A DNA stretch of 24,967 nt from Euryarchaeota archaeon UBA495 (GTDB taxonomy: Archaea; Thermoplasmatota; Poseidoniia; Poseidoniales; Poseidoniaceae). The position numbers and the translations under genes were made by a program. Positions 7,213 to 14,369 of this stretch are shown here, in pieces; within the stretch, counting starts at the first letter, position 1; each line of letters opens with the position of its first letter. The notes below the pieces were generated by a model. It searched no databases. It was not told the DNA's origin and saw nothing but the letters and a program-made list of their open reading frames with translations. The stretch is from the NCBI GenBank assembly GCA_002496845.1, contig DALQ01000055.1:1-24967 (forward strand), given 5' to 3'.

Positions 7213-7620
7213 GTGCAACTTGGTCCCACCTTGGTCAACCTCAGCGAGCTTCACCCGCATGAGGCCACAAACCCAACTCGGGTCAAGAAGAGCACGCACA
7301 TGCACGTTCGATGGGGCGTCATGCGGTCCCGTGTGATCGTTGACGGCAAGGACTTCATCGTGATCGACGGGCACCACCGTTTGGCCGTCGCGCATCGCCT
7401 TGGGCTTCGTTGCGTCCCTGTGTTGTTGGTCGATCCGGCAGAATTGCGGGTTGAACGGCGGGGTTCGCAGGCGCCGCTGACCCATGCCGAGGTGGTGGCT
7501 CATGTCCGTCAGCGCGGCGTGATGCCAGCCCGCAGCACGAAATACGCGCTGGATGGTTTGGACGTGGTTTGCGACGTTCCACTCGACCGGCTTAGGCATC
7601 CTGCTGGCGGCTCGCAGTGA
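7213..7620 (+). CDS. ParB/Srx-superfamily protein, possible SerK/SbnI-like kinase
   Basis: A 135-residue single-domain protein of the ParB/sulfiredoxin fold. LVNLSELHPHE (8-17) is the usual first strand and acidic motif. IDGHHRLAVAHRLG (51-64) is the nucleotide-binding motif. VMPARSTKYAL near 103-113 resembles the PPKxTRH-type segment of free-serine kinases SerK and SbnI, which phosphorylate L-serine with ADP or ATP. Chromosome-partition ParB proteins have an added helix-turn-helix, absent here. The kinase reading is inference from motif pattern only. The GTG at 7213 is preferred because the domain begins right there; no ATG lies before the first motif. The 3' end overlaps the M61 peptidase gene by 29 bases tail to tail. 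Confidence 0.72.
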   Translation: MQLGPTLVNLSELHPHEATNPTRVKKSTHMHVRWGVMRSRVIVDGKDFIVIDGHHRLAVAHRLGLRCVPVLLVDPAELRVERRGSQAPLTHAEVVAHVRQRGVMPARSTKYALDGLDVVCDVPLDRLRHPAGGSQ

Positions 7621-9367
7621 TGCGACGCCAGAGCACGTTTCCTTTCCCGTCGATCTTCATCTTGCGGTGGTCCACGGCAGGCAAGGCTTCGACGTTGCAG
7701 GTTCGTAGGCCGCCTTCCCTGGCGGTCAAGACCTGAACTTCACGCCCTGCACATTCGCTCAAGGCTTGCTTGACGTGCTTGATTTCGGTGATTCGGCGGT
7801 CGTTGATGGCCACCACTTCATCGCCCGCATCGACGTGGTTTCGAAGCGGAGAACCCTCGAGGTGGGTCGTGACCACGACCTTGCCTTGGCGGCGTTGCAG
7901 GCCAAGGCCGAGCCAACCGTCGTGGTCCTCTCCTCCGTCCTTCGCCACCAGTTCGAAGCCGAGGTTGGACAAGATGGCTTCCAGCGGGGGTGCTTTTCTG
8001 GTCGTCATCAACTCGTCGAGCATGCCGCCAAGCCTTCGGCCACCTTCCATGGAGGTCAGCGCTTGACGCAGCCTCCGATGGTCCACGCCAGGGTCGTCTG
8101 AGCCAACGGCGTGACGCCGCAACGCCTCGACCATGACGTCATCGAGCCCTCGAGATCCACGGGTGCGTCGTCGAAGTTCGACGTCCAATGCCATCATTGC
8201 AAATTCGCCTTCAAGGTAGTAGTTGATGCGCCGCTCGCTGGACCACGCCGTCCGCTTGTAGAGGTGAACCCACGCGGATTCGCTGGATTCCACCAAGGAT
8301 TCGTGCGATGCACCGTGACGGTTCAGGTGGCGGTTGACCTTGAGGTTGAATTCCTCGTTCCAATCTTCTTGCGTCCACGCGCCTGAGCGCAGGCAAATCA
8401 AGTCCCCAAGCCATGAGGTGCCGCCCTCGAACCACCACAACAGCGGTGAGGGGACTTCCTTCGACAAGTCGTAGTCAAGGTAGACCTTGGGACGGAGCCG
8501 TTTGACGTTCCATTGGTGAAGGTATTCGTGGCTGAAGAGACTGATGAGGTCACGGTACAGCGCTTTCTCTCCGTCAATCATGGAGGCGCGCGGCATCATG
8601 GAGGTCTGTGAGCCCAAGTGTTCCAGTCCACCTCGCATTTTGTCGGTGAGGTGCAGGACGGTCACGTAGGGGTCAAGGGTGGGAACGCCGAACAACGCGT
8701 GATGTTCCTTGATGATCTTCGTGGCGTCGTCCACGAAGCGGTCGATCATCGCCGAGGACACCGGGAGCCCGGCGCTGTCCCAGATGTTCAGCACGTGCGG
8801 GCGTCCATCCACGTCCCACGTGCGGTGAGGTCCAGCGTTGGCCTCGATGATGCCGTCAAGGAACGCGTCCCGGTCGGGTGCGTCGAACACGTGTGTGCCC
8901 TTTGTGGGCGTTCCTTTGGCGTGCAGTTGGGTGAACGGGGCCCAATGGTCGGGGAGGTGGAGGTGGATGTCTGCGCCGCTGGACCAGTCTGCGTTGTCAG
9001 GAAGGTACCACGTGAACGGAGGCATGAGGTGAAGGTGGCCGTCGTCAAGGTGGGTGGACCGTACGGTCATTTCGAGGGCCATGACTTCGTGTTGCACGCG
9101 CACGTGCTTGGCGTCCTTTGGCACCTTGACCCGCAGGCGGTGTGGGTCGGGACGTTGCCAGGACAGCGGCTGGCCGCTTTCGTCGGTGGCTTCGATGCCG
9201 TCGACGTACTGCACTGGGTCACGCAAGGTGTACGATCCGGGGATCCATCGTGGGAAACTCAGGTCAAGCCGGCCGCTGGGGAAGGGGCCCTGAACTTCAA
9301 CCGCAGCGAGGAGACGACGGCTTCCACCTTGCGTGGCGTCGGCGTGGAAGGAGAGCCTTGCCGGCAT
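7592..9367 (-). CDS. M61-family (glycyl aminopeptidase-like) peptidase with PDZ domain
   Basis: A 591-residue zinc metallopeptidase. The N-terminal half is the beta-rich M61 domain, with FPRWIPGSYTLRD near residues 39-51, a family hallmark. The active site HEYLHQWNVKRLRP begins at His280, with Glu281 as catalytic base and His284 as second zinc ligand. The third ligand is the glutamate of WWFEGGTSW further on. A PDZ domain near residues 480-560 (LGLGLQ, then LRNHVDAGDEVVAIND) completes the usual architecture. M61 enzymes remove N-terminal residues, often glycine or alanine. I see no signal peptide, so this copy is probably cytosolic and acts in peptide turnover. The ATG at 9367 fits the family N-terminus. 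It lies 39 bases downstream of the small membrane-protein gene. Confidence 0.92.
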   Translation of the reverse strand: MPARLSFHADATQGGSRRLLAAVEVQGPFPSGRLDLSFPRWIPGSYTLRDPVQYVDGIEATDESGQPLSWQRPDPHRLRVKVPKDAKHVRVQHEVMALEMTVRSTHLDDGHLHLMPPFTWYLPDNADWSSGADIHLHLPDHWAPFTQLHAKGTPTKGTHVFDAPDRDAFLDGIIEANAGPHRTWDVDGRPHVLNIWDSAGLPVSSAMIDRFVDDATKIIKEHHALFGVPTLDPYVTVLHLTDKMRGGLEHLGSQTSMMPRASMIDGEKALYRDLISLFSHEYLHQWNVKRLRPKVYLDYDLSKEVPSPLLWWFEGGTSWLGDLICLRSGAWTQEDWNEEFNLKVNRHLNRHGASHESLVESSESAWVHLYKRTAWSSERRINYYLEGEFAMMALDVELRRRTRGSRGLDDVMVEALRRHAVGSDDPGVDHRRLRQALTSMEGGRRLGGMLDELMTTRKAPPLEAILSNLGFELVAKDGGEDHDGWLGLGLQRRQGKVVVTTHLEGSPLRNHVDAGDEVVAINDRRITEIKHVKQALSECAGREVQVLTAREGGLRTCNVEALPAVDHRKMKIDGKGNVLWRRITASRQQDA

Positions 9368-9406
9368 GTGGGTCGGTCTGTTCGCGGCCCCTATGGTCCT
9401 TGCTCG

Positions 9407-10021
9407 TCACCTGAGCAGCAGGAGGGCAACGAACACCAGCGAGAGCGTCATCAGCATCACCGGGACCTTCAGGCTGCCACCGCCTTGGACGGCGGCGTCA
9501 GGAATGGTGCTGAGGGATTTGCGTCCATGACGGATCCGTGAGGGTGGGAACGCGCTCCGGAGCGCCGCTTCCACACGCGGTCGAAGGGTCGGGTCCTTTG
9601 AGCGAGCCGAGCCTTCGCCAACCATGAGTTTGAGATGATGGTCGGCAGCAAGGTCCACCACGGTGGCGACCACGGCTTCGACGTTGGTCAAATCGTGCAT
9701 GTCAATGCGCCAACCTGCCGCTTCCTGTCGAGCGTGGCTGAGTTGGCGCCAACGGCCTCGCCCTTCGTCGTGCGCGGCGAGCCGGGTGCGGACGTCCGCT
9801 TTGACCCGGTCCCCTTTGTTGTGGGGTTCGATGCTGAGCAACAATGGAAGCAGCACGGCAAAAAGCACCGCAAAGGAGGTGCCGGAGAGCACCAAGTGGC
9901 GACGGAGGTCCTGAGGGTTCTCGACCAGCGAAGCCGTGAATGCCCCCGCTGCGCCGTATGCGGCAATGAGCACGGCGCCGCCAAGGACGTCACCAAGCCG
10001 CTGGCGCTTTCTCTTCGCCAT
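9407..10021 (-). CDS. Small membrane protein of unknown function, three predicted helices
   Basis: A 204-residue protein I do not recognise. Two hydrophobic segments near residues 11-33 and 42-64 form a hairpin behind a basic N-terminus (MAKRKRQR). A charged soluble region of about 115 residues follows, and the protein ends in a third hydrophobic segment (about 184-203) with almost no tail. The positive-inside pattern puts the N-terminus in the cytoplasm. The ATG at 10021 is chosen because upstream in-frame codons give atypical sequence and run into the divergent gene. It precedes the M61 peptidase gene on the same strand, so the two may share a transcript; a functional link is speculative. 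Confidence 0.7.
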   Translation of the reverse strand: MAKRKRQRLGDVLGGAVLIAAYGAAGAFTASLVENPQDLRRHLVLSGTSFAVLFAVLLPLLLSIEPHNKGDRVKADVRTRLAAHDEGRGRWRQLSHARQEAAGWRIDMHDLTNVEAVVATVVDLAADHHLKLMVGEGSARSKDPTLRPRVEAALRSAFPPSRIRHGRKSLSTIPDAAVQGGGSLKVPVMLMTLSLVFVALLLLR

Positions 10022-10094
10022 GACCTCGATGGAAGGGCACCCTCGCATGGACCTTCGGGCGAGAATTGATGCTCCGAAGGCGGTTGGTCGAGGC

Positions 10095-10841
10095 ATGGAC
10101 GACGGTCAGGCTCGAGACCGGGAGGTCCGCGTTGGCGCGATGATCTTCGGACTGAGCGGCACCTTGCTGTTGGCCATGATCCTCGCTCCCCTCACCTTGC
10201 CTGCGGGGAGCGTTCCGGAACTTCACGGTCGGGCCAATGCCTTCGATTACGCCACGGAGGACGGCGCCTTCAGTTACGGAAACCAACCGAGGTACGATGC
10301 ACACACGGACACTGCGGTTCATCCTGAAACGGCCTTTGCGTGGACTGAACTGCCGACCTCGCACGCCATTGCGTATGCCTTTGGCGACCTCAATTGCCAC
10401 AACTTGGGTGAGCGCTCTTGGTCGATCAATGGAAATCAAATGCCGGTCTGCGTGCGTGATCTCGGCATCTTCGTTGGACTGGTCGTCGGTGGAGCCATCG
10501 TGCACCGCCGCTCGGTCAACCGCTGGACGGTGACGGACACGGCCTTGTCCGTTTTGCCTTCGTCATGGCAGGAGGAGATTTACCGGCGAAGGTGGCGGCG
10601 TGTGGCGTTCTATGGCTTCGCCGCCCTCGCCGTTGTCCCGCTGGGTTTGGACGGGTTCACGCAATTGTTGACCAATTACGAGTCAACGGCGCTCAACCGC
10701 ATGTTGACCGGCATCCCCTTCGGCGTTGGCCTTGGGTTGCTCTTTGGGGCCTTGCTCAACGCCGCTCCGTCTCACTTCCTGAACGCGTCTGAGGTTCGCC
10801 TCCCCGGAGGAGCGCGCTTCCTATCCAACGAAGCCGAGTGA
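10095..10841 (+). CDS. DUF2085-like predicted membrane protein
   Basis: A 248-residue membrane protein. The first hydrophobic segment is about residues 12-36. After a polar loop, NCHNLGERSWSINGNQMPVC (100-119) leads into DLGIFVGLVVGGAIV, then two C-terminal segments containing VPLGLDGFTQLL and ESTALNRMLTGIPFG. These match the DUF2085 pattern: a Cys-His segment, a PVC motif, a PxxxDGxTQ stretch, and a TG-FG helix. The function of the family is unknown; paired cysteine and histidine suggest metal or redox chemistry (inference). Canonical members have CARCTG here, whereas this one has CVRDLG, so one cysteine is lost. The ATG at 10095 follows a GAGG sequence. Its stop codon abuts the thymidylate-kinase-like gene's stop. 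Confidence 0.72.
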   Translation: MDDGQARDREVRVGAMIFGLSGTLLLAMILAPLTLPAGSVPELHGRANAFDYATEDGAFSYGNQPRYDAHTDTAVHPETAFAWTELPTSHAIAYAFGDLNCHNLGERSWSINGNQMPVCVRDLGIFVGLVVGGAIVHRRSVNRWTVTDTALSVLPSSWQEEIYRRRWRRVAFYGFAALAVVPLGLDGFTQLLTNYESTALNRMLTGIPFGVGLGLLFGALLNAAPSHFLNASEVRLPGGARFLSNEAE

Positions 10842-12173
10842 TCAGGCCGGCGGTTCGAGGCGCCACCAGCCTTCCAGCTGCGCCGCATCTTCGGGCGCTG
10901 GACATCCAACATGGCCGCTTGAAAGCAGGTCCAACCGGGCCATCACTTTGGAGATGGCCTCCTCTGGAGCGTTGGCCACGATGTGGGTCATCGCTGTGGC
11001 CCAGGAGGCTTTGGGGTGCTGCTCTCGCCAGGTCTCAAGGTGGTCCCGTAGGGGCCACAGGGCCAAGGCAAGGCGCCCTTGCGCCAAATGGTCGTCGCTG
11101 AGGCGGAACATTTGGCCCTCGGCGAACTTGACTTCGTTTTGCTGTCGGAAGATCCAACCTTCGTCCATGAGCCATTTGACCAAGCGGCGCACGTGCCGAA
11201 GCGAAACGAAGCGAACAGGTCCGAGGGCATGGTAGAGGCGGCGCACGTCAGAGGTGCCGTCCATCAGCGACAAGGTTCCCACCACGCTCCAAACGGACGA
11301 AGCGGTGAACCTGCGCGGCACGTCGTGCTCGAGTGCGCTGCGCTCAGGCCATGCTGCTTCGGCACGTTCCATCCAGGTGGCCGGCGACGCTCCGTTCAAC
11401 CAACCATGCAGGACCGGCTCGCTGCTGACCGGCATGCCGGGAAGCCGTTGTTGAGCGCTCATCCCCTCGACCAAGTTCGCAATCACGTGTCGGTCAACGG
11501 TTTCTGCATCGACGTTGTGCGGTTCAGGGCGACTCCGCATGAAGTCACGGACGGTTTTCCGCAGGGCTTTGGCCAGTTCATCAAGCCCACCTTCGTTCAG
11601 GACAGGTCCAGCGATGGTGCATGCATCGAAGGGAGGTGGTGCCTCGATTTCACCTGAAAGCAAGGAGGCAAAACCCGCGCGGATTTTCTTCTGAATTTCC
11701 GAGGTCTCGAAGTATTCCTGTTTGGCGCTGGTCATGCGAAGGGTGCCGCTTTGGATGCGACGGATGGCCCGGTCAGGGTCGCAATCGATCCAGACCACCA
11801 AATCCGGCACGGCCGCGCCTTCGTTGAGGTGAGCGACTTCGTCCAGTCCAAGATCGCCAACGACGCCTTGGTACACCAGGGATGAGTGGATGTTTCGATC
11901 GGAGACGACCACCGCGCTCTGCTTCAAGCGTGGTAAAATCCAGCTTAGGGTGTGGTCCAACCGGTCCTCTGCAAAGAGTGCAGCCTCTTCGGCCGGGGTC
12001 ATGTCACCGCGTTGTACGGCCTCAAGGGCCTTTCTTCCAGCCTCTGCATGGCGGCGAGGTTCGTGGGTAGAGCAGACCTCTGCGAAGGGGTACTTGGCGA
12101 GGATTTCATTCAGCAGGCGAACGGCTTCGCCCTTGCCCGAACCGTCGCCACCCTCAACTGAAATCAGGTACAC
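10842..12173 (-). CDS. Thymidylate-kinase-like protein with a long C-terminal extension
   Basis: A 443-residue protein, about twice the size of thymidylate kinase. Residues 1-210 match that fold: MYLISVEGGDGSGK, THEP at 36-39, SDRNIHSSLVYQG (91-103), DLVVWIDCDPDRAIRRI, and a lid with EYFE. Thymidylate kinase converts dTMP to dTDP. The P-loop reads GGDGSGKGE: the Ser/Thr normally following GK is glycine and the next residue is glutamate, so catalysis may be altered. Residues 220-443 are a domain I do not recognise; about 290-360 look like a winged helix (helices, then GWIFRQQNEVKF as a hairpin). The GTG start at 12173 overlaps the upstream gene by 20 bases, implying translational coupling. Whether it is an active kinase, a regulator or both is open. 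Confidence 0.82.
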   Translation of the reverse strand: MYLISVEGGDGSGKGEAVRLLNEILAKYPFAEVCSTHEPRRHAEAGRKALEAVQRGDMTPAEEAALFAEDRLDHTLSWILPRLKQSAVVVSDRNIHSSLVYQGVVGDLGLDEVAHLNEGAAVPDLVVWIDCDPDRAIRRIQSGTLRMTSAKQEYFETSEIQKKIRAGFASLLSGEIEAPPPFDACTIAGPVLNEGGLDELAKALRKTVRDFMRSRPEPHNVDAETVDRHVIANLVEGMSAQQRLPGMPVSSEPVLHGWLNGASPATWMERAEAAWPERSALEHDVPRRFTASSVWSVVGTLSLMDGTSDVRRLYHALGPVRFVSLRHVRRLVKWLMDEGWIFRQQNEVKFAEGQMFRLSDDHLAQGRLALALWPLRDHLETWREQHPKASWATAMTHIVANAPEEAISKVMARLDLLSSGHVGCPAPEDAAQLEGWWRLEPPA

Positions 12174-13026
12174 GTTCCTTCCCCTCCCAATCGCGGAACT
12201 GTTCCCTGGTGAACGTCAGAAGGATCATGCCGAGCAAAATCAGGGCGGGTCCAAAGAGAATCAAGCCACGGCTGAACAAGCCGATTCCAGCGAGGTACTG
12301 CGTTCTTCGGTACTTCCCTGCCCGGCGCACTTCGAGTCCGGCCAAGAGGCCAACGGCTCCGGTCAGAATGGTCGCGATGCCGATGGCCGTCGACAGTTTG
12401 GTGGCGTCGTCCAAGGACCAATCCTCGTCGCTGCCTTGGGTCATCTCGATGCGCTCTGTGCCGCTTCCGGGTGTCATGGTGACCGGTGGTGATCCTGCGG
12501 CTTGGGCTTGCATTTCGATTTCTGAGGTGACGTAGCCGTCCCCGGTGACGCGGAGCAGCCGCGGTTCGGTGGTCACGCCCTCGAAGAGGAACCAACCGGA
12601 AGAGCCAGTCATGGTCGTTTGGAGCACGGTTTCGGTTTCAAGGTCCAGCCATTCCACGGTCAACCCTTCCAGGGCATTGCCGCTTTCCGCTTCAAGGGCC
12701 TGCATCCTGAGGTCCACGGTAGGGTTGGTCTCGAGCAGTTCAGCAGCCAGCAAATCAACAGGGTTGCCTTGCAAAAGCAGCAATCCCGAGAGGATGCCAA
12801 GAACGCTGCCGACAAAAATGAGGACGGCGGCGACCATTCGAATTCGCTCGCTGTCGTCCTCTTCGAGGCCATCTGCCCACGTCAGCGATTGGACGCTCAA
12901 ACGCTCGACGTCGCTGAGGCTGGTCATCCCTGGGATGGACTCGACGACGAGGTCTTCCTCCTGTTCCGCGTCGAGGGTTGAGCGGACGCGCGAACGCAAC
13001 GCACTCAACCTCGCTTCACGGTCCAT
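12154..13026 (-). CDS. Membrane protein with an extracytoplasmic carboxypeptidase-regulatory-like domain
   Basis: A 290-residue protein of unknown function. A charged N-terminal region of about 62 residues is followed by a membrane segment (about 65-86). A domain of about 110 residues comes next, in which LEGLTVEWLD, GSSGWFLFEGV and LLRVTGDGYVTSEIEM follow the beta-sandwich pattern of carboxypeptidase-regulatory-like domains. Two further membrane segments lie at about 210-232 and 249-272, ending in a short charged tail. The predicted layout puts the beta domain outside the cell. The ATG at 13026 has GAGGTG eight bases before it, so it is preferred over the GTG three codons upstream. Its 3' end overlaps the kinase-like gene by 20 bases, and it lies 61 bases after the M28 peptidase gene, so all three could share a transcript. 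Confidence 0.75.
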   Translation of the reverse strand: MDREARLSALRSRVRSTLDAEQEEDLVVESIPGMTSLSDVERLSVQSLTWADGLEEDDSERIRMVAAVLIFVGSVLGILSGLLLLQGNPVDLLAAELLETNPTVDLRMQALEAESGNALEGLTVEWLDLETETVLQTTMTGSSGWFLFEGVTTEPRLLRVTGDGYVTSEIEMQAQAAGSPPVTMTPGSGTERIEMTQGSDEDWSLDDATKLSTAIGIATILTGAVGLLAGLEVRRAGKYRRTQYLAGIGLFSRGLILFGPALILLGMILLTFTREQFRDWEGKERVPDFS

Positions 13027-13087
13027 GTCGTCCACACCTCACGCCACGGCATGCCGATGCCTATGACCCTTCGTCCCTTTGCGTCGT

Positions 13088-14281
13088 TTACGCCTCGTCC
13101 CACGACCACGTGGTTGAAGCGGGAGGAGGTCGAAGACGGCGTAACGCAACGATGGCCACGATGCTGATGCTCGCGAGACCGATCACGAAGGCCCAACCCA
13201 GCATCAAAAGGCCGAGTGGGCCTGCGAAAGTGATGGGTTGAGGTTCAACGGTTGGCGGTTCTTCGACCGGGTCTTCTGGAGTCACGGCTTCCATCCACGC
13301 CCCTGATCTGAGGCCCAATTCGACCAAACGCGCCACGGTTTCGAGGCTTTCAGCACTGACTTTGTCCGGAGTGTCCTGCAGCGAATGCCAGTACCCGTCG
13401 TCCAATTTGGTCACGTTGGGCCCGTAGCGGTGGTCGATGATGACCATCGCCGGGATTTCCACGGCGTTGATGTTCAGGTGGTCGTCGCCAATCCATGCCC
13501 TGACGTCCGGTTGGTACACGTCACGGGTCGTCGTTCCCGCGCATCCCTCGTGCCCAGAAACAAGGCCCATGGCTTCGGAAAGTGGTTTCATGACGTTGTT
13601 GAGGGCGGGGTGATTTGACGAGATGTTCGCAAGGTCAAGCGAGGCGTCACCAACCATGTCGAGCAGGACAAATCCTGCAAGATGTTCGCGTTCTGCCTCG
13701 CTGAGGTTGTCCGCCCATCGCCGGCTGCCTTCGAGTTCCGGGACCGGGCCTTGGTCTTCTGCATCGAACATGACGACGACAACGGCGTGGTCCAAGTTCA
13801 TGGTTGGAATCAGATGCATCAACTCCTCGACCGCAGCCACGCCGCTTGCACCGTCGTTCGCTCCTGGAATCGGCGTGCTCCGATTTGCCTCGTCGGCTTC
13901 GCGGTCGGCCATGTGGCGGGTATCGTAGTGGGCGCCGAATCCCAAGGCCAGATCGGTGGACAGGTCCGCTTCCGGCGGATACATCGCCACCAAGTTGGTC
14001 AGGCCAGTGGCGCCGTACGGGTGGGCATCACGGGTGAACGACCAGGACGTGTGCCGTTCTTCGAGCCCGGTCAGCAAGGCTTCCGATGCGTTGCTGCCCG
14101 GGAGGCGCGGCCCCAAGCCAACCTGCCACGCGACGGACGCGTTGGCCCGTTCGCCGTCCGCTTCAAGGACAGGAATCAGGGAGCAAAATTGGTCCGAGGC
14201 TTGACCTTCCGCAGAGGCGTGCGTCCAAGGCACGGTCAAGAGGACGATGCACACCAACCACAGACGTCCACGGGGGTGCAT
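13088..14281 (-). CDS. Secreted, membrane-anchored M28-family peptidase or glutaminyl-cyclase-like enzyme
   Basis: A 397-residue exported zinc enzyme. The N-terminus has a basic start, a hydrophobic core and an ASA cleavage-like site near residue 24. The M28 metal site is visible: GAHYDTR with His118, GANDGASG with Asp143, FDAEDQG with Glu175, LLDMVGD with Asp208, and YWHSLQDTPD with His299. After a Pro/Glu linker a membrane helix lies at about 355-381 followed by arginines, so the enzyme stays on the outer face. M28 enzymes are aminopeptidases, or glutaminyl cyclases in one branch. The FDAEDQG and WHSLQDTPD motifs suit the cyclase branch too, so substrate is unsettled. The ATG at 14281 has a TATA box at leaderless distance. 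It is divergent from the PKD peptidase, suggesting coordinated surface proteolysis. Confidence 0.9.
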   Translation of the reverse strand: MHPRGRLWLVCIVLLTVPWTHASAEGQASDQFCSLIPVLEADGERANASVAWQVGLGPRLPGSNASEALLTGLEERHTSWSFTRDAHPYGATGLTNLVAMYPPEADLSTDLALGFGAHYDTRHMADREADEANRSTPIPGANDGASGVAAVEELMHLIPTMNLDHAVVVVMFDAEDQGPVPELEGSRRWADNLSEAEREHLAGFVLLDMVGDASLDLANISSNHPALNNVMKPLSEAMGLVSGHEGCAGTTTRDVYQPDVRAWIGDDHLNINAVEIPAMVIIDHRYGPNVTKLDDGYWHSLQDTPDKVSAESLETVARLVELGLRSGAWMEAVTPEDPVEEPPTVEPQPITFAGPLGLLMLGWAFVIGLASISIVAIVALRRLRPPPASTTWSWDEA

Positions 14282-14304
14282 CGGCGATGCGTCGTCAGCC
14301 CACG

Positions 14305-14312
14305 CTTAAATA
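14305..14312 (-). promoter_or_regulatory. TATA box of the M28 peptidase gene
   Basis: On the minus strand this reads TATTTAAG, a near-ideal archaeal TATA box, centred about 28 bases before the ATG at 14281. That spacing predicts transcription starting at or next to the start codon (leaderless mRNA). No Shine-Dalgarno sequence precedes this ATG. Confidence 0.6.
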
Positions 14313-14340
14313 CCCCGGGGCGCGAGGTAAGAACGGACTC

Positions 14341-14351
14341 GCAGTAAAGCG
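14341..14351 (+). promoter_or_regulatory. Possible TATA-like element of the PKD peptidase gene
   Basis: GCAGTAAAGCG contains a TAAAG core about 24 bases before the ATG at 14370, the leaderless distance, and resembles the core upstream of aroD. GAGAGG touches the ATG directly and is too close to act as a ribosome-binding site. The stronger AT-rich element at 14305-14312 could instead serve this gene with a leader of about 35 bases. Confidence 0.35.
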
Positions 14352-14369
14352 TTTCTTGGTGTTGAGAGG

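Noticed and set aside
6228..7262. 344-codon open frame antisense to cca
   Set aside because: The cca frame carries all class II motifs; this frame has only His/Gln-rich shadow sequence.
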